Part shown: positions 1 to 11,340 of the stretch, piece by piece
Numbering within the stretch: position 1 is the stretch's first letter
How the letters are laid out: each line of letters opens with the position of its first letter
Source of the DNA: Burkholderiales bacterium
GTDB lineage: Bacteria; Pseudomonadota; Gammaproteobacteria; Burkholderiales; Burkholderiaceae_D
Length of the DNA stretch: 64,000 nucleotides
Reading direction: 5' to 3'
Assembly: GCA_016196925.1 (NCBI GenBank)
Contig: JACPWS010000003.1
Span: 1-64,000 of the forward strand
Notes under the pieces: generated by a model
The model's input: the letters and a program-made list of their open reading frames with translations, nothing else
What the model was told of the DNA's origin: nothing
Database searches by the model: none
Position numbers and translations under genes: made by a program

Positions 1-1
1 C

Positions 2-439
2 GTGGTGCTCTCGGGCGGGCCGCTCGGCTTGATGCAGGCCTGTCTTGATTTGGTGATCCCCTACGTTCACGACCGCAAGCAATTCGGCCAGCCTATCGGT
101 GAATTCCAGCTGATGCAGGGCAAACTGGCCGACATGTATTCCACCATGATGGCGTGCAAGGCCTATGTGTACGCCGTCGGCCAGGCTTGCGACCGCGCCG
201 CCAATCCGGAAGCGGTGCGCGCACTGCGCAAGGACGCCGCCGGCGCCATCCTGTATTCGGCCGAAAAAGCCACCTGGATGGCCGGCGAAGCGATCCAGAC
301 CCTGGGCGGCAACGGCTATATCAACGAATACCCGGTCGGCCGCCTGTGGCGCGACGCCAAGTTGTATGAAATCGGCGCCGGCACCAGCGAGATCCGCCGC
401 ATGTTGATCGGGCGTGAGTTATTCGCCGAAACGAAGTAA
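2..439 (+). CDS. liuA: isovaleryl-CoA dehydrogenase, C-terminal part
   Basis: The window opens inside this gene. 145 codons and the stop remain of a protein that is normally about 390 residues. The family oxidises isovaleryl-CoA to 3-methylcrotonyl-CoA in leucine breakdown and passes electrons from FAD to ETF. What remains is the C-terminal helical domain of an acyl-CoA dehydrogenase, with [40 protein letters not shown] and [16 protein letters not shown]. The GAG of GAGTSE replaces the catalytic Glu that short-chain enzymes carry here (compare EGSSD in the protein at 3980). That fits isovaleryl-CoA dehydrogenases, whose base lies just before the part seen. The liuB, liuC, liuD and liuE genes downstream support the call. 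Confidence 0.9.
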   Translation: MVLSGGPLGLMQACLDLVIPYVHDRKQFGQPIGEFQLMQGKLADMYSTMMACKAYVYAVGQACDRAANPEAVRALRKDAAGAILYSAEKATWMAGEAIQTLGGNGYINEYPVGRLWRDAKLYEIGAGTSEIRRMLIGRELFAETK

Positions 440-448
440 GCTTGAAAT

Positions 449-562
449 CCCCTCCCTCCTGTAAGGGGGAGGGTTAGGGTGGGGGTAAAAACGTCGAACA
501 AGCGTGGCGGTAATTGCGACGGCTCGCCCCCCATCCCAACCTTCCCCCTGCCAGGGGGAAGG
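449..562. repeat. composite palindromic intergenic repeat, copy 1
   Basis: The 306-bp gap between liuA and aceK starts with a hairpin (449-473, C/T-rich arm, short loop, GGGGGAGGG arm). It ends with a second perfect hairpin at 540-562, arms CCTTCCCCCTG and CAGGGGGAAGG sharing a central base. Between them, GGTTAGGGTGGGGG and CCCCCCATCCCAACC face each other as a further inverted pair. The same arrangement recurs at 56348-56460, including the inner TAAAAACGTCG. The rest of the gap (563-745) shows no gene; it should hold the aceK promoter, but no clear -35/-10 pair was identified. Confidence 0.75.
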
Positions 563-745
563 AGAAAAAACAGGAACAGCATGACCCCATTGCACATCCA
601 AACACCTTTGCTGGAACACCGCAGCCAGCGCGCCGGTTGCGTCTTGCTCCGCGTCGCACGGGCGCCGCTGGTGCCCGGCGGTGGCATAGGCGTGGATTTA
701 GGTAAACTACAGGCTAGCAAAACCCAGTTCGAGCTCACTTAAACC

Positions 746-2533
746 ATGCCGCATACCAACTTCCCCAAGCTGTTGTCGTCCCAGATCGCGTTCGATATCG
801 CGCGAGCTATACTGGACGGCTTCGACAAGCATTACCGCTTGTTCCGCGCCAGCAGCCAGGGTGCGAAGCGGCATTTTGAAACGGGGGATTGGAAGGCGGC
901 CCAGATCGCCGCGCGCGAACGTATCGCGTACTACGATGCGCGCGCGCGCGAATGCGTGCAGATACTGGAAGACGAATACGAACAGGCCGACCTGAGCGAC
1001 GAAGTCTGGCGCGAAGTCAAATTGCATTACATGGGTTTGCTGATCGACCACCTGCGGCCGGAACTGGCCGAGACGTTCTTCAACACGGTCTGCACCAAGC
1101 TGCTGCACCGCACCTATTTTCACAATGATTTTATCTTTGTGCGGCCGGCCACCTCCACCGAGTACATAGAGCGCGAAGACACGCCGCCCAGTTACCGCGT
1201 GTATTACCCGGCCACCGACGGCCTGAACTACACCATCAAGCGCATCGTCACGAATTTCCAGCTGAAGGCGAAATTCGCCGACCTCGGGCGCGATGCGGCG
1301 CTGGTGGAAGCGCGCCTGCGCGAGAATTTCGGTCCGTCCAGGCTGGAGCCGAATCATCAGATCCAGGTGCTGGCCAGCCTGTTTTACCGCAACAAGTCGG
1401 CCTACATCATCGGCAAGGGCATCAACGGCAACCGCGAATATCCTTTCGTGGTGCCCATCATGCACAACCGCAAGGGCGAACTGGTGCTGGATACCGTGCT
1501 GTTCGACGTGATGCAGATTACGATTTTGTTTTCGTTCACGCGCGCCTATTTCATGGTCGACATGGAAGTGCCGTCGGCCTATGTGCAATTCATCCGCAGC
1601 ATCTTGCCGAAGAAGCCGCGTAGCGAAATTTACACCATGCTAGGCCTGCAGAAGCACGGCAAGAATTTGTTTTACCGCGACTTTTTGCACCACCTGAAAT
1701 ACTCGTCCGACCACATTGCCGCCGCGCCCGGCATACGCGGGCTGGTGATGCTGGTGTTCGCCTTGCCATCGTTCCCGTATGTGTTCAAACTGATCAAGGA
1801 TAGCTTCCCACCCCCGAAAGAAACCAGCAAGGCGCTGATCAAGGAAAAGTATTTGCTGGTGAAAAACCACGACCGCGTGGGTCGCATGGCCGATACGCTG
1901 GAGTACTCGGACGTGGCGTTTCCGCGCGCGCGTTTTTCCGAAGAATTGCTGGCAGAAATCCGCCAATATGCGCCTTCCCTGTTGGAAGTGAACGACGACG
2001 AAGTCGTGATCAAGCATCTGTACATAGAACGCCGCATGACGCCGCTGAATATCTGGCTGACCGAAGCCGAGCAGAGCGGCGACGACGCCGCTATTGAGCA
2101 TGGCTTGCGCGAATACGGCAATGCCATCAAAGAGCTGGTCGGCGCGAATATCTTCCCCGGCGACATGCTGTACAAGAACTTCGGGGTCACCAGACACGGG
2201 CGCGTGGTGTTTTATGATTACGACGAAATCGAATACATCACCGACTGCAATTTTCGCAAGATACCGACCCCGCGCAACGAGGAAGATGAAATGGCGGCCG
2301 AGCCGTGGTACCCGGTTGCGAAGAACGATGTGTTCCCCGAGCAGTTCGGCACTTTCCTGCTCGGCAATGACAAGGTGCGCAAGTATTTCATGCGCCACCA
2401 CGCCGACCTGCTGAGCGCCGAATACTGGCAGGCGCGCAAGCAGCGCATCCTGGATGGCCAGGTCGACGATGTGTTTCCGTATCCGCAGGAGTTACGGTTT
2501 TGTAATCAGGCCAGAACAGAAAATTCAGCTTAA
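746..2533 (+). CDS. aceK: isocitrate dehydrogenase kinase/phosphatase AceK
   Basis: A bifunctional cytoplasmic enzyme that phosphorylates and dephosphorylates isocitrate dehydrogenase, so directing isocitrate to the glyoxylate bypass during growth on acetyl-CoA sources. The 595 residues match the usual AceK length (about 580). The N-terminal half is the regulatory region. The C-terminal half is the kinase-like domain, with [18 protein letters not shown], then [11 protein letters not shown] and [17 protein letters not shown] near residues 470-505, which carry the catalytic and metal-binding Asp and Asn. The ATG at 746 gives a standard N-terminus, though the ribosome binding site is weak. Its place among leucine-degradation genes is sensible because that pathway ends in acetyl-CoA. 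No isocitrate lyase or malate synthase gene is in view. Confidence 0.97.
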   Translation: MPHTNFPKLLSSQIAFDIARAILDGFDKHYRLFRASSQGAKRHFETGDWKAAQIAARERIAYYDARARECVQILEDEYEQADLSDEVWREVKLHYMGLLIDHLRPELAETFFNTVCTKLLHRTYFHNDFIFVRPATSTEYIEREDTPPSYRVYYPATDGLNYTIKRIVTNFQLKAKFADLGRDAALVEARLRENFGPSRLEPNHQIQVLASLFYRNKSAYIIGKGINGNREYPFVVPIMHNRKGELVLDTVLFDVMQITILFSFTRAYFMVDMEVPSAYVQFIRSILPKKPRSEIYTMLGLQKHGKNLFYRDFLHHLKYSSDHIAAAPGIRGLVMLVFALPSFPYVFKLIKDSFPPPKETSKALIKEKYLLVKNHDRVGRMADTLEYSDVAFPRARFSEELLAEIRQYAPSLLEVNDDEVVIKHLYIERRMTPLNIWLTEAEQSGDDAAIEHGLREYGNAIKELVGANIFPGDMLYKNFGVTRHGRVVFYDYDEIEYITDCNFRKIPTPRNEEDEMAAEPWYPVAKNDVFPEQFGTFLLGNDKVRKYFMRHHADLLSAEYWQARKQRILDGQVDDVFPYPQELRFCNQARTENSA

Positions 2534-2584
2534 ATTAATAGCAAATCCGATTCACTTTGTACCTCAGACCACTTGGAGATAAAC

Positions 2585-3781
<1,197 letters not shown>

Positions 3782-3821
3782 GATAAAAACCTTAGTAACT
3801 ATTCAGCCTATGGCGAAATCC

Positions 3822-3849
3822 CCCCCTCTCCCGCGAGCGGGAGAGGGGG
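3822..3849. repeat. REP-type hairpin (CTCTCCCGC family)
   Basis: Perfect 13-bp inverted repeat, CCCCCTCTCCCGC against GCGGGAGAGGGGG, with a 2-nt loop, between the thiolase and acyl-CoA dehydrogenase genes. Related hairpins are found near 8589, 8718, 15196, 15403, 15855, 16062 and 25415. Confidence 0.8.
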
Positions 3850-3874
3850 CTGAATAGCTACAAACCTTTTAGCT

Positions 3875-3939
3875 GCAGAGGCGCAGAGGACGCGGAGGAA
3901 ATCTTTTCACGCACTTCTCTGCGTCCTCAGCGCCTCTGC
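3875..3939. repeat. GCAGAGGCGCAGAGG inverted repeat
   Basis: Arms of 19 bp (3875-3893 and 3921-3939) pair with one mismatch around a 27-nt loop. The text before it, GCTGAATAGCTACAAACCTT, recurs with variations near 20440 and 41040, so the repeat unit is longer than the hairpin. It lies just before the acyl-CoA dehydrogenase start and may contribute to transcript ends or stability. Confidence 0.7.
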
Positions 3940-3979
3940 GGCAAGCTTTTGATTTGTTAAATGTACATACGGTAATCCC

Positions 3980-5110
3980 ATGCTACTCACACCAGAACAC
4001 GAAATGATACGCGACGCCGTGCGCGCCTTTGCCCAGGAAAAACTGCTGCCGAACGCGGCGCGCTGGGACCAGGAGCATCACTTCCCGGCCGAGGAACTCA
4101 AAGAGCTGGCGCAGATGGGCGCGTACGGCGTGGCGGTGCCGGAAGAACTGGGCGGCGCCGGCATGGATTACCTGTCGCTGGCCTTGGTGCTGGAAGAAAT
4201 CGCGGCCGGCGACGGCGGCACTTCCACCGTGATCTCGGTGAATAATTGTCCGGTGTGCAGCATCGCCATGAGCTTCGCGAACGAGGCGCAAAAGCAGCAA
4301 TGGCTGCGCCCGCTGGCGCGCGGCGAGATGCTGGGCGCGTTTTGCCTGACCGAGCCGCACGCCGGCAGCGACGCCTCCGAATTGCGCACCACCGCAAGGC
4401 GCGAAGGCGATGAATACGTGCTGAACGGCGTCAAGCAATTCATCACCAGCGGCAAATACGCCGACGTCGCGATCGTGATGGCGGTCACCGACAAGGCGGC
4501 CGGCAAGCGCGGCATCAGCGCGTTCTGGGTGCCGACCAAGACCCCCGGTTACATCGTGGCCGGACTCGAGCACAAGATGGGCCAGCATTCTTCCGACACC
4601 GCGCAAATCCTGTTCGAGAATTGCCGCATTCCGGCCGAGAACCTGATCGGTGAAGAGGGCCAGGGCTACAAGATTGCACTCTCAGGCTTAGAGGGCGGCC
4701 GCATCGGCATCGCTTCGCAAAGCGTGGGTATGGCGCGCGCCGCGTTCGAGGCGGCGCTGGCTTACGCCAAGGAACGCACCAGCTTTGGCAAGCCTATCTT
4801 CGAACACCAGGCCGTGCAATTCCGCCTGGCCGACATGGCGATGCAGATCGAGGCGGCGCGCCAGCTGATCTGGCATGCCGCCAGCCTGAAAGACGCCGGT
4901 CTGCCTTGCCTGAAAGAAGCCGCGATGGCGAAACTGTTCGCTTCTGAAATGGCGGAAAAAGTCTGCTCGGATGCGATCCAGGTGCACGGCGGTTACGGCT
5001 ATGTCAGCGACTTCCCGGTAGAACGGATTTATCGCGATGTGCGCGTTTGCCAGATTTACGAAGGCTCGTCCGACATCCAGCGCATCCTGATAGGACGGGC
5101 GCTGGCATAA
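3980..5110 (+). CDS. acyl-CoA dehydrogenase (short-chain type)
   Basis: FAD enzyme that makes the alpha-beta double bond in an acyl-CoA and gives electrons to ETF. The 376 residues have the full order of the family: N-terminal helices, the FAD-binding FCLTEPHAGSDASEL and QFITSGKYADV segments, SSDTAQILFENCRIP, then the C-terminal helical domain with HGGYGYVSDFPVERIYRDVR. Glu361 in IYEGSSDIQRILIGRAL is the catalytic base position of short-chain acyl-CoA dehydrogenases, which separates it from the liuA product. It may serve short or branched acyl-CoAs in the same pathway. The substrate cannot be read from sequence. The ATG follows an intergenic repeat and has a poor Shine-Dalgarno site. Confidence 0.93.
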   Translation: MLLTPEHEMIRDAVRAFAQEKLLPNAARWDQEHHFPAEELKELAQMGAYGVAVPEELGGAGMDYLSLALVLEEIAAGDGGTSTVISVNNCPVCSIAMSFANEAQKQQWLRPLARGEMLGAFCLTEPHAGSDASELRTTARREGDEYVLNGVKQFITSGKYADVAIVMAVTDKAAGKRGISAFWVPTKTPGYIVAGLEHKMGQHSSDTAQILFENCRIPAENLIGEEGQGYKIALSGLEGGRIGIASQSVGMARAAFEAALAYAKERTSFGKPIFEHQAVQFRLADMAMQIEAARQLIWHAASLKDAGLPCLKEAAMAKLFASEMAEKVCSDAIQVHGGYGYVSDFPVERIYRDVRVCQIYEGSSDIQRILIGRALA

Positions 5111-5117
5111 CGAAAAT

Positions 5118-5172
5118 GTAGGGTGCGCCGCGCGCACCGCTGGTGCTGCTTGGTGCGCATGGCGCACCCTAC
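5118..5172. repeat. GTAGGGTGCGCC inverted repeat
   Basis: Perfect 12-bp inverted repeat, GTAGGGTGCGCC at 5118-5129 and GGCGCACCCTAC at 5161-5172, between the acyl-CoA dehydrogenase and rhodanese genes. A half copy (GGCGCACCCTAC) is found near 8760 before bioA. This is a known type of dispersed proteobacterial intergenic repeat. Confidence 0.75.
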
Positions 5173-5182
5173 GGAGAGACAG

Positions 5183-5584
5183 ATGAAAAAAGGTTACCAA
5201 CAATTAGTCGCCGAAGCCACGGCCCAGATCAGGACCTACAGCGTGGCCGAAGCGCAGGCTAAGTTGTCCGATCCGGCGGTGCAATTCATCGACGTGCGCG
5301 ATGTGCGCGAACTCGAACGCGAAGGCGTGATCCCCGGCGCGTTTCATGCACCGCGCGGCATGCTGGAATTCTGGGTCGATCAGGAGTCGCCGTATTTCAA
5401 GCCTGTCTTCGGCGAAGAAAAAGAATTCATTTTGTTTTGCGCGGCCGGTTGGCGCAGTGCGCTCTCGACCAAGACCGTGCAAGACATGGGCCTGGAACGC
5501 GTAGCGCACATAGACGGCGGTTTCGGCGCCTGGAAGGCGGCCGGGGCGCCGGTCGCCTTTAAGGAAAAGAAAGCTGCAGCATGA
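5183..5584 (+). CDS. rhodanese-like sulfurtransferase
   Basis: A single-domain rhodanese of 133 residues. Such proteins carry a persulfide on an active-site cysteine and transfer sulfur to acceptors such as cyanide or thiols. The active loop is CAAGWRS with Cys86, and the CH2A-type motif VQFIDVRDVREL lies at residues 33-44. The ATG at 5183 follows GGAGAG with good spacing; an open upstream extension runs through the intergenic repeat and is not favoured. No signal peptide, so cytoplasmic. It overlaps the next gene by 4 bp (ATGA), indicating translational coupling. Its natural acceptor is unknown. Confidence 0.9.
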   Translation: MKKGYQQLVAEATAQIRTYSVAEAQAKLSDPAVQFIDVRDVRELEREGVIPGAFHAPRGMLEFWVDQESPYFKPVFGEEKEFILFCAAGWRSALSTKTVQDMGLERVAHIDGGFGAWKAAGAPVAFKEKKAAA

Positions 5585-5967
5585 CTAGCAAAGTTAACTT
5601 CGCCTGCCCGTGCGGCTCCGGCCAGACCTACGACGACTGCTGCGGCCGCTACATCAGCGGCGCGGCAGCGGCGCCGGATGCCGAAGCCCTGATGCGTTCG
5701 CGCTACAGCGCTTATACGCTGAGCGACGAAGCCTATCTGCGCGCTACCTGGGACGAGCGCACGCTGCCGGCCGAGCGCTTGGCGCACGATGAGCCGACCA
5801 AGTGGCTGGGCCTGGAAGTGAAAAAACATACGCCGCAAGGCGAACAAGCCACGGTGGAATTCGTGGCGCGCTACAAGATAGGCGGACGGGCGCAGCGTCT
5901 GCACGAAGTGAGCCGTTTCGTGAAACACGACGGCAAGTGGTTTTACGTGGATGGCAGTTTTCCCTAG
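5581..5967 (+). CDS. YchJ family protein (SEC-C-like)
   Basis: A 128-residue protein of the YchJ/UPF0225 family. The N-terminus has the cysteine cluster CPCGSGQTYDDCCGRY, which resembles the zinc-binding SEC-C motif of SecA. The middle is the NTF2-like YchJ domain with ALMRSRYSAYTLSDEAYL and the end reads GKWFYVDGSF. The biochemical role of the family is not established; metal binding is inferred from the cysteines. Coupling to the rhodanese gene through a 4-bp overlap is visible. Its stop codon touches the repeat element that starts at 5967. Confidence 0.85.
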   Translation: MTSKVNFACPCGSGQTYDDCCGRYISGAAAAPDAEALMRSRYSAYTLSDEAYLRATWDERTLPAERLAHDEPTKWLGLEVKKHTPQGEQATVEFVARYKIGGRAQRLHEVSRFVKHDGKWFYVDGSFP

Positions 5968-6155
5968 GACTTACACAAAACCGCCCCAGCTGCGTTATGG
6001 CTCCTAGTCGTACTATTCGTACTGTCTTCGTCGCCAAGGTGTAGTCGGGAATTCAGACAACATGTTGTCTGCCGACGAAACGGACTTCCCTTGCAAGGGA
6101 AGTTCCCTGAGCACCGAAAGTTTTTTGCCTTGCTGGGCCAATTTTGCGTAAGCCC
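5967..6155. repeat. GGACTTACGCAAAA terminal-inverted-repeat element, copy 1
   Basis: Starts with GGACTTACACAAAACCGCCCC and ends with GGGCCAATTTTGCGTAAGCCC, so the ends are imperfect inverted repeats. Two perfect palindromes lie inside: AGACAACATGTTGTCT (6055-6070) and ACTTCCCTTGCAAGGGAAGT (6084-6103). A 100-bp relative lies at 60432-60531. No open reading frame inside, so it is at most a non-autonomous (MITE-like) element. It fills most of the gap between ychJ and liuB, and the liuB promoter must lie in or just after it. Confidence 0.6.
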
Positions 6156-6177
6156 TATTCCTGAATAGTGAGAGATA

Positions 6178-7785
6178 ATGACAACTTTAGATACCAAACT
6201 CAATAGCCGCTCGGAAGATTTCAAAGCGAACGCCGCCGCCATGCAACGCGTGGTGGACGACCTGAAAGAAAAAGTCGCGAAGATCGCGCACGGCGGCGGC
6301 GAAGATGCGCGCAAGAAGCATGTGGCGCGCGGCAAATTGCTGCCGCGCGAACGGGTGCAGATGCTGCTGGACGCCGGCACGCCGTTTCTGGAATTTTCGC
6401 AACTGGCGGCCTACGAGATGTACCACAATGCCGCACCCTCGGCCGGCGTGATCACCGGCATAGGCCGCGTGGCCGGGCAGGAATGCGTGATCGTGTGTAA
6501 CGACGCCACCGTGAAGGGCGGCACCTATTACCCGATGACGGTCAAGAAGCATTTGCGTGCGCAGGAAATCGCCGAGCAAAACAATCTGCCCTGTATTTAT
6601 CTGGTCGATTCCGGCGGCGCCAATTTGCCGAACCAGGACGACGTATTTCCGGACCGCGATCACTTCGGCCGCATCTTTTACAACCAGGCGCAGATGTCGG
6701 CCAAAGGCATACCGCAAATCGCGGTGGTGATGGGGTCCTGCACCGCCGGCGGCGCTTATGTGCCGGCCATGAGCGATGAATCTATCATCGTCAAGAACCA
6801 GGGCACGATTTTCCTGGGCGGCCCGCCGCTGGTGAAGGCCGCCACCGGCGAAGTGGTCAGCGCGGAAGACCTGGGCGGCGGCGACGTGCATACGCGCCTG
6901 TCGGGTGTGGTCGATCATCTGGCCAACAACGACACCCATGCGCTGTCGCTGGCGCGCACCATTGTCTCGAATCTGAACCGGCAAAAGCCGCAAACGGTGG
7001 TATTGAAAGAAGTCGAGCAGCCGAAGTTCCCGGCCAGCGAATTGTATGGCGTGATCCCGGTCGATACCCGCAAGCCCTTCGACGTGCGCGAAGTGATCGC
7101 ACGCGTGGTGGACGGCAGCCACTTCGATGAATTCAAGGCGCGCTACGGCACCACGCTGGTGTGCGGTTTCGCGCACATCTACGGCATGCCGGTCGGCATC
7201 ATCGCGAACAACGGCATCCTGTTTTCCGAATCGGCCCTGAAAGGCGCGCACTTCATTGAGCTGTGCTGCCAGCGCAAGATCCCGCTGGTGTTCCTGCAAA
7301 ACATCACCGGCTTCATGGTCGGTCGCAAATACGAAAACGAAGGCATCGCGCGCAACGGCGCCAAGATGGTGACCGCGGTCGCGACTGCCAACGTGCCGAA
7401 ATTCACCGTGATCATAGGCGGCAGTTTCGGCGCCGGCAATTACGGCATGTGCGGCCGCGCCTACTCGCCGCGCTTCATGTGGATGTGGCCGAATGCGCGC
7501 ATCTCGGTGATGGGCGGCGAACAGGCCGCCAGCGTGCTGGCCACCGTTAAACGTGACGGTATCGAAGGCAAGGGTGGCAGCTGGAGCGCCGAAGAAGAAG
7601 CCGCGTTCAAGCAACCGATCAAGGAGCAGTACGAACACCAGGGCCATCCTTACTACGCCAGCGCACGCCTGTGGGACGACGGCGTGATCGACCCGGCCGA
7701 CACCCGCATGGTGCTCGGCCTCGGCCTGTCGGCGGCGCTGAATGCACCGATACCGGATGTGAAGTTCGGCGTATTCCGCATGTAA
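6178..7785 (+). CDS. liuB: methylcrotonyl-CoA carboxylase beta subunit
   Basis: Carboxyltransferase subunit of 3-methylcrotonyl-CoA carboxylase; it moves carboxyl from biotin (on the LiuD subunit) to 3-methylcrotonyl-CoA to give 3-methylglutaconyl-CoA. The 535 residues have two crotonase-like halves. The first carries [11 protein letters not shown] and [17 protein letters not shown] with [13 protein letters not shown]. The second carries [28 protein letters not shown] and [16 protein letters not shown], the oxyanion and CoA-binding motifs of this carboxylase subtype. The acyl specificity follows from the liu gene set rather than one residue. liuC starts 10 bp after its stop, so the two form one transcript. 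Confidence 0.96.
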   Translation: MTTLDTKLNSRSEDFKANAAAMQRVVDDLKEKVAKIAHGGGEDARKKHVARGKLLPRERVQMLLDAGTPFLEFSQLAAYEMYHNAAPSAGVITGIGRVAGQECVIVCNDATVKGGTYYPMTVKKHLRAQEIAEQNNLPCIYLVDSGGANLPNQDDVFPDRDHFGRIFYNQAQMSAKGIPQIAVVMGSCTAGGAYVPAMSDESIIVKNQGTIFLGGPPLVKAATGEVVSAEDLGGGDVHTRLSGVVDHLANNDTHALSLARTIVSNLNRQKPQTVVLKEVEQPKFPASELYGVIPVDTRKPFDVREVIARVVDGSHFDEFKARYGTTLVCGFAHIYGMPVGIIANNGILFSESALKGAHFIELCCQRKIPLVFLQNITGFMVGRKYENEGIARNGAKMVTAVATANVPKFTVIIGGSFGAGNYGMCGRAYSPRFMWMWPNARISVMGGEQAASVLATVKRDGIEGKGGSWSAEEEAAFKQPIKEQYEHQGHPYYASARLWDDGVIDPADTRMVLGLGLSAALNAPIPDVKFGVFRM

Positions 7786-7794
7786 GGAAAGACT

Positions 7795-8577
7795 ATGTAT
7801 CAGACTCTGAATTTGACGCGTGAAGACAAGCTGGCGACGGTGACTTTAAACCGCCCAGACGTCCGCAACGCCTTCAACGAAACCACCATCGCCGAGATCA
7901 CCCGGGTATTTCGTGAACTGGATGACGATGTCAGCATCCGTGCTATCGTGCTGGCCGCGAACGGGCCGGCGTTTTGCGCCGGTGCCGATCTGAACTGGAT
8001 GAAGAAGATGGCCGGCTATACGCATGGCGAAAACCTGGCGGATGCCGGCCAGCTGGCGGCCATGCTGCATGCGATTTATGCCTGCAGCAAGCCGGTGCTG
8101 GCCAAGGTGCAGGGCGATTGCTATGCCGGCGGCATGGGCCTGGTGGCGGCTTGCGATATCGCCGTCAGCGTCGATGCGGCGAATTTCTGCTTGAGCGAAG
8201 TCAAGCTGGGGCTGATCCCGGCCACGATTTCGCCGTATGTGATCAAGGCCATGGGTGAGAATGCGGCACGCCGCTATTTCATCACGGCCGAACGGTTTTC
8301 CGCCGCCGAAGCGCAGCGCCTAGGCTTCGTGCATGAAGTGGTGGCGGCCGAGGCGCTCGACGCGAAAGTGGCCGAGATCGTCAAGGCGCTGTGCTCGAAT
8401 AGCCCGAACGCGGTCCGGCAAGGCAAGCGCCTGGTGCAGGACGTGGCCGGGCGCGCAGTGACGCCGGAACTGATCGCCGCCACGGTGGAAGGCATCGCCG
8501 CTATCCGCGCTTCGGATGAAGGGCGCGAGGGCGTGCGTTCGTTTTTGGAAAAACGCAAACCGAATTGGTTGTTGTAA
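7795..8577 (+). CDS. liuC: methylglutaconyl-CoA hydratase
   Basis: A crotonase-fold enzyme that hydrates 3-methylglutaconyl-CoA to HMG-CoA. The 260 residues show the crotonase marks: NRPDVRNAFNE near the start, oxyanion-hole segment ANGPAFCAGADLNWM around residues 60-70, and CYAGGMGLVAACDIAVS around residue 110. Closely related enoyl-CoA hydratases cannot be excluded from sequence alone, but the position directly after liuB and the pathway genes nearby favour the hydratase of leucine degradation. The start has GGAAAG 5 bp upstream. Confidence 0.92.
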   Translation: MYQTLNLTREDKLATVTLNRPDVRNAFNETTIAEITRVFRELDDDVSIRAIVLAANGPAFCAGADLNWMKKMAGYTHGENLADAGQLAAMLHAIYACSKPVLAKVQGDCYAGGMGLVAACDIAVSVDAANFCLSEVKLGLIPATISPYVIKAMGENAARRYFITAERFSAAEAQRLGFVHEVVAAEALDAKVAEIVKALCSNSPNAVRQGKRLVQDVAGRAVTPELIAATVEGIAAIRASDEGREGVRSFLEKRKPNWLL

Positions 8578-8588
8578 GCAGGTAAACT

Positions 8589-8742
8589 CCCCTCGCCCGC
8601 TTGCGGGAGAGGGGCTGGGGGTGAGGGCGGTTGGTGGAGGGGCCGGGCGCAAGTACCGACCATGTCAGACCTTGGGAATGGAGATCGTTCAGGTCTTTAC
8701 AAATACCCTCACCCTAACCCTCTCCCGCGAGCGGGAGAGGGG
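8589..8742. repeat. pair of REP-type hairpins before bioA
   Basis: Two hairpins of the CTCTCCCGC family lie in the 211-bp gap between liuC and bioA: 8589-8614 (one mismatch) and 8718-8742 (perfect 11-bp arms). Each carries a G/T-rich tail with GAGGGC or CCCTCACCC, and the tails face inwards. A GGCGCACCCTAC half-repeat follows at about 8760. Confidence 0.75.
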
Positions 8743-8788
8743 ATGAAAGCGTCAGTACGGCGCACCCTACAGTAATTTTGGAGCAGTT

Positions 8789-10126
8789 TTGGAACAAGCA
8801 AATCACAGCAATTGGGTAGAGCGCAGCCTGCAGCATGTCTGGCATCCGTGCACCCAGATGCAGCACCATGAGAGTGTGCCGCTGATCCCGGTCAGCCACG
8901 GCCGTGGCGCGTGGCTGTACGACATGGACGGCAAGCGCTACCTGGATGCGATCAGCTCCTGGTGGGTGAATCTGTTCGGCCATGCGAATCCGCGCATCAA
9001 TGCGGAACTGAAGGATCAGCTGGATAAACTGGAACATGCGATGCTGGCCGGTTTCACCCATGCGCCGGTAGTCGAGTTGTCGGAAAAACTGGCGGCCCTG
9101 ACCGGCGGCGCGCTCGGCCATTGCTTCTATGCTTCGGACGGCGCCTCGGCGGTCGAGATCGCGCTGAAGATGAGCTTCCACGCCTGGCGCAACGGCGGCC
9201 AGACCGATAAGCAGGAATTTATTTGCGTGCAGGGCAGCTACCACGGCGAAACCGTCGGCGCGCTGGCGGTGACCGATGTCAGCCTGTTCCGCGAAGCCTA
9301 CGGGCCCATGCTGCAGCGCGCCCACGTGGTGGCCTCGCCCGATGCGCGCCTGGCGCAGGAAGGGGAAACAGCGGTCGATGTGGCGCTGCGCGCGGCGGCC
9401 GATCTGGAACGCGTGTTGCAACAGCGTGCAGGCAAAATCGCCGCCGTCATCATCGAGCCGCTGGTGCAATGCGCGACCGGTATGGCGATGCACGATCCCG
9501 TGTATCTGCGCCGTCTGCGCGCACTGTGCGACCAGTATCAGGTGCATCTGATAGCCGATGAAATCGCAGTCGGTTGCGGCCGTACCGGCACTTTTTTCGC
9601 GTGCGAAGCTGCGCAGATCTGGCCCGACTTTTTGTGCCTGTCGAAAGGCATCAGCGGCGGCTATCTGCCACTCTCGCTGGTGATGAGCACCGATGCGGTG
9701 TACCAGGCGTTTTACGATGCCGATGTGCGACGCGGTTTTCTGCACTCGCATTCTTACACCGGCAATCCTCTGGCTTGCCGCGCCGCGCTGGCAACGCTGG
9801 CGATTTTTGAAGACGAGCAGGTACTGGAAAAAAATCGCGCCAAGGCCCAGGCTTTGCGCGCGGCGCTGAGCGGGCTGGAAGGCGATGCGCGCGTGCGCCA
9901 TTTGCGTCAGCAAGGCATGATACTGGCGTTCGATGCGGTAGTGGACGATGCAGCAAAAGCCGCGACCTTTTCGCGCCGTTTTTTTGCCGCAGGCTTGCAG
10001 CAGGAATTGCTGTTGCGCCCGATAGGCCGCAGCGTGTATCTGATGCCGCCGTATATTCTGGACGCCGAAGAAATCGCCCTGCTGGCCACTAAGACGATAC
10101 AAGTTTTCGAACAGGTGATGGCATGA
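8789..10126 (+). CDS. bioA: adenosylmethionine-8-amino-7-oxononanoate transaminase
   Basis: Converts KAPA to DAPA with S-adenosylmethionine as amino donor, the third-last step of biotin synthesis. The 445-residue class III aminotransferase has [20 protein letters not shown] near residue 115, the Asp of [14 protein letters not shown] near 257 and PLP lysine Lys286 in [14 protein letters not shown]. The WHPCTQM stretch near residue 20 is typical of BioA. The start is a TTG at 8789, chosen because GGAG sits 5 bp before it and the protein begins at the usual point; no in-frame ATG lies nearby. It overlaps bioF by 4 bp. Confidence 0.95.
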   Translation: MEQANHSNWVERSLQHVWHPCTQMQHHESVPLIPVSHGRGAWLYDMDGKRYLDAISSWWVNLFGHANPRINAELKDQLDKLEHAMLAGFTHAPVVELSEKLAALTGGALGHCFYASDGASAVEIALKMSFHAWRNGGQTDKQEFICVQGSYHGETVGALAVTDVSLFREAYGPMLQRAHVVASPDARLAQEGETAVDVALRAAADLERVLQQRAGKIAAVIIEPLVQCATGMAMHDPVYLRRLRALCDQYQVHLIADEIAVGCGRTGTFFACEAAQIWPDFLCLSKGISGGYLPLSLVMSTDAVYQAFYDADVRRGFLHSHSYTGNPLACRAALATLAIFEDEQVLEKNRAKAQALRAALSGLEGDARVRHLRQQGMILAFDAVVDDAAKAATFSRRFFAAGLQQELLLRPIGRSVYLMPPYILDAEEIALLATKTIQVFEQVMA

Positions 10127-11340
10127 GTGCGGCGCAGTTGCCACTGCTGAAAAATCTGCAGGATGAACTGGCCGCGCTGGAAGCGCAGCATCTGCTACGG
10201 CGCCGGCGTACCGTCGACACCGCCTGCGCGCCGCTAGTCAGCGCCGAGGGCAAAGATCTGCTGGCGTTTTGCAGCAACGATTATCTGGGCCTGGCCGCGC
10301 ATCCGGCGCTGACCGCCGCTCTGCAGCAGGGCGCCAGCCTGTACGGCGCCGGCAGCGGCGCTTCGCATCTGATCAACGGTCATAGCCGCGCCCACGCGCA
10401 GCTGGAACAGCGTCTGGCCGAATTCATGGCGCCGCAGATAGAGCAAGCGCGCGCCCTGTACTTCGGCACCGGCTATATGGCGAACCTGGCCGTGATCACG
10501 GCGCTGGCCGGCAAAGAGGCCGCGGTATTTTCCGAAGCCCTGAACCATGCCTCGCTGATCGATGGTGCGCGCCTGTCGCGCGCGTCAGTGCAAGTGTTCC
10601 CGCACCGCGACTATGCGGCGCTGGAGCTGATGCTGCAAAACTGCACGCTAGAAAAGCGCGTGGTGGTGACCGACAGTGTGTTCAGCATGGACGGCAATAT
10701 CGCTGATCTGCCCGCCTTGCTGGCAATCTGCGAACGCTACGGCGCCTGGCTGATGGTGGATGATGCGCACGGCTTCGGCGTGCTTGGCGAGCATGGGCGC
10801 GGGGTGCTCGAACATTTCAATTTACGGTCGCCGAATCTGGTGTACATGGGTACGCTGGGCAAGGCTGCCGGCGTCGGCGGCGCCTTCGTGGCCGCGCATG
10901 AAACCGTGATCGCCTGGCTGGTGCAAAAGGCGCGACCGTATATCTACACCACGGCAGCGCCACCGGCGCTGGCGCATGCTTTGCTGAGCAGCCTGGACAT
11001 CATCAGCGGCGCCGAAGGCAGTCAAAGGCGCGCCCATTTGCAAAACCTGATCGGCTTGTTCCGCAGCGGTCTGGAATTGCGCAACTGGCGCTGCATGCCG
11101 TCCGATACCGCGATCCAGCCGGTGCTGATAGGCGAGAATGCCGCCATGCTGGCGGTGGCGGCCAGCTTGCTGGAACAAGGCATCTGGGTAGGCGCGATCC
11201 GTCCGCCTACCGTGCCGCCGGGCACGGCGCGCCTGCGCGCCACGCTGTCGGCCGCGCACAGCGAGCAACAGGTGCTGCAACTGGTGCAAGCACTGCAGCG
11301 GCTCGATGCGGCCGCCAGCCCTGCGGCGGAGGCGGCCTGA
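10123..11340 (+). CDS. bioF: 8-amino-7-oxononanoate synthase
   Basis: PLP enzyme that condenses pimeloyl-ACP or -CoA with alanine to make KAPA. The 405 residues match BioF of other betaproteobacteria. [13 protein letters not shown] is near residue 50, [11 protein letters not shown] near 78, [11 protein letters not shown] near 213, and PLP lysine Lys247 lies in [15 protein letters not shown]. The ATG lies in the ATGA overlap with bioA, and the stop TGA overlaps the bioD start by one base. The four bio genes therefore read as a tightly coupled operon in the order A-F-D-B. Confidence 0.96.
   Translation: MSAAQLPLLKNLQDELAALEAQHLLRRRRTVDTACAPLVSAEGKDLLAFCSNDYLGLAAHPALTAALQQGASLYGAGSGASHLINGHSRAHAQLEQRLAEFMAPQIEQARALYFGTGYMANLAVITALAGKEAAVFSEALNHASLIDGARLSRASVQVFPHRDYAALELMLQNCTLEKRVVVTDSVFSMDGNIADLPALLAICERYGAWLMVDDAHGFGVLGEHGRGVLEHFNLRSPNLVYMGTLGKAAGVGGAFVAAHETVIAWLVQKARPYIYTTAAPPALAHALLSSLDIISGAEGSQRRAHLQNLIGLFRSGLELRNWRCMPSDTAIQPVLIGENAAMLAVAASLLEQGIWVGAIRPPTVPPGTARLRATLSAAHSEQQVLQLVQALQRLDAAASPAAEAA

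Noticed and set aside
5967-6155. Gene inside the ychJ-liuB gap
   Set aside because: Only short frames crossing palindromes; the sequence is explained as a repeat element with inverted ends.
8778-8791. Alternative TTG start for bioA at 8778
   Set aside because: It is out of frame with bioA; the TTG at 8789 has GGAG at proper spacing and gives the normal N-terminus.
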